Shown here: positions 13,101 to 13,276 of the stretch, in pieces | Numbering within the stretch: the stretch's first letter is position 1 | How the letters are laid out: the number at the start of each line of letters is the position of its first letter | Source of the DNA: JAPLVB01 sp964353635 | GTDB taxonomy: Archaea; Aenigmatarchaeota; Aenigmatarchaeia; QMZP01 | DNA: 13,276 nt | Direction of reading: 5' to 3' | NCBI GenBank assembly: GCA_964353635.1 | Contig: CAYGVS010000030.1 | Location: 1 to 13,276 of the forward strand | Position numbers and translations under genes: made by a program | Notes under the pieces: model-generated | What the model saw: the letters and a program-made list of their open reading frames with translations, nothing else | What the model was told of the DNA's origin: nothing | Databases searched by the model: none

Positions 13101-13276
13101 ACAGGAGCCACATGGAGCAGTTCAGGGAAGTTCTCAGGCGCATTCACATTTGACGGAACCAATGACCTCATCAATGTCTCAATACCCAGCGGCTCCACCC
13201 TGGACATAGACTCAAACCCTGTGACAATAGCAGCCTGGATAAAACCAAATACCGTAAGCGCACAGCAAGCTGTTAT
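10122..13276 (+). CDS. Large secreted protein: two beta-helix modules, Cys-rich region, LamG-like domain (3' partial)
   Basis: This frame stays open for 1051 complete codons and leaves the window without a stop. The signal peptide spans residues 1-25 (LLLPIGLVLLCSFAF, cleavage after AYA). Module 1 (about 26-464) and module 2 (about 470-855) look like right-handed parallel beta-helices of the pectate-lyase type, with recurring Asn/Thr turns such as IDHNRF, FDHNTL, EDNTF, RYNTF, YNNTF, HDNTF and WNNTL. Both modules open alike (VQACINDAAGKTGDVIIQIP and AVQAAVNNANYEDTVVVPSG, then SITIRGQ and GITLQGAG), and both end in YPHPL (460-464, 851-855). Residues 864-959 hold 21 cysteines, many in CC pairs. 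From about 961 a laminin-G/concanavalin-like domain begins (LLMHFDN, AFTFDGTNDLINV, TIAAWIKP). It is probably a cell-surface or secreted adhesin or glycan-binding/degrading protein; I see no proven catalytic residues. Composition changes near 12640. Confidence 0.9.
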   Translation, partial: MKAKLLLPIGLVLLCSFAFPNVAYAACSWNGNTGTVASPYAASDVQACINDAAGKTGDVIIQIPDSSVTWASSVSVDMSSGWAGDSITIRGQNSCTTTTTTHMVPSSNNFPYPTACGTNITNMKMYYKGKLGKAFNLLHFRTTGTSGVQIDGDSKSWRFGYIIWENITGAFQNRVFWIQRSQLDWMTEGVIDHNYATFPTNVGQVVFWYLFGNAEYIAPFDLGGSSAAYIENCKMTWGSGGGSPTDSNGGGRTVVRYNEMINAYIGGHDDRVRPSGMRGFRKTEVYGNYMDLSAANNYWIYYMAGNGVFFNNTVIKLGASLAFDLHVTRAEEAGHGTCGNTTSGNDYLGSVAYVPAGDNSGCTLGVNGCIKVDGIAAGPTPPSGYPCRDQIGASGNDPQVGGGQPFLLWGNTLDGGTFLTPLASSYVINNRDFCIASTCSGTTCSYTCGSTTVNYTAYTYPHPLTKGIINAANCSQQAVQAAVNNANYEDTVVVPSGNCIWSNTLVITKGITLQGAGGTNTQITGSGTTQLIYIHLSSDVPVRITGINFKYTSSNPSSSGNAIDAYGQHDGSWAWTKLRIDHNRFDNGATNVYIEGWIEGVFDHNTLVNNRIGIMIIGDNNYAWSRPITAGTSHAFFIEDNTFTVDNNINYAPDVRVYHTEGARSVVRYNTFDQSAYTHDDTLLFDSHGNQNYYTGSDSSDYRGQPILEIYNNTFKMYSTYADFMELRGGSMVIHDNTFTHITSSPYGMWLWEEEAWQTSFFSPLRTAWPAEDQVTNTFIWNNTLNGSPITDVPTRFPSEVTFIQKDRDYFMHAPASSGGKSTYPTRPGASDMTFSSSGINAYYPYTPYPYPHPLTFSGNPQTCSGTCCPSGQVCSTGSFTPSSDCSSCCTGTCRTPSCPDSFCDPGETCSYDNCCNGQVYSLGTQVCCSGSLYTGTCCSDSDCTSPKTCINHVCTQLCDNLMLLMHFDNQAQYGESPTNIYDFSKNGNNGTVTGATWSSSGKFSGAFTFDGTNDLINVSIPSGSTLDIDSNPVTIAAWIKPNTVSAQQAV

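Noticed and set aside
1..13276. CRISPR array, transposon ends, integrase or attachment sites
   Set aside because: Reading both strands gave no regularly spaced direct repeats, no transposase or integrase motifs and no tRNA-flanked duplication.

Overview
This window comes from an archaeon. It carries a RadA recombinase, a zinc-finger replication protein A, an archaeal (exosome-type) DnaG, the RNA polymerase subunit Rpo10/RpoN and a PRC-barrel protein. Its promoters are archaeal: TATA elements centred about 26 bases upstream of the inferred transcription start, with several genes apparently leaderless. The many small membrane or secreted cysteine-rich proteins without clear family suggest an uncultivated DPANN-like lineage. 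That placement is an inference, because no rRNA is present.

Layout. Bases 1-1252 hold a small two-helix membrane protein (minus strand), an unrecognised soluble protein and a PRC-barrel protein. Bases 1253-3890 hold a short VIT/CCC1-like membrane protein and an RPA-RadA recombination operon, all on the minus strand. Bases 3890-4830 hold a dyad-rich stretch with several candidate promoters, a membrane-anchored cysteine-rich protein, a possible 18-residue leaderless ORF and an isolated rpoN. Bases 4832-6991 hold two membrane proteins on the minus strand and a divergent membrane-anchored protein. The divergent pair appears to share one palindromic TATA box. Bases 7046-10002 hold a tightly overlapping minus-strand operon: four-CBS protein, 75-residue orphan, small Toprim protein, DnaG.

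Bases 10122-13276 are one open reading frame that runs off the right edge (1051 complete codons, no in-frame stop found by codon-by-codon reading). It encodes a large secreted protein with a signal peptide, two homologous parallel beta-helix-like modules each closed by the motif YPHPL, a region with 21 cysteines, and the start of a laminin-G-like (LamG/concanavalin) domain. This is the most interesting gene in the window and looks like a modular cell-surface adhesin or glycan-active protein.

Two styles of gene coexist. The conserved information-processing genes are GC-richer and mostly have Shine-Dalgarno-like sites. Several membrane, secreted or orphan genes are AT-richer and have a TATA box 25-30 bases before the ATG, as expected for leaderless transcripts. 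No tRNA, rRNA, CRISPR array, transposase or integrase was found. No stretch longer than 300 bases lacks a gene; the largest gaps (3813-4047, 4390-4614) are filled with promoter-like and dyad elements described below.
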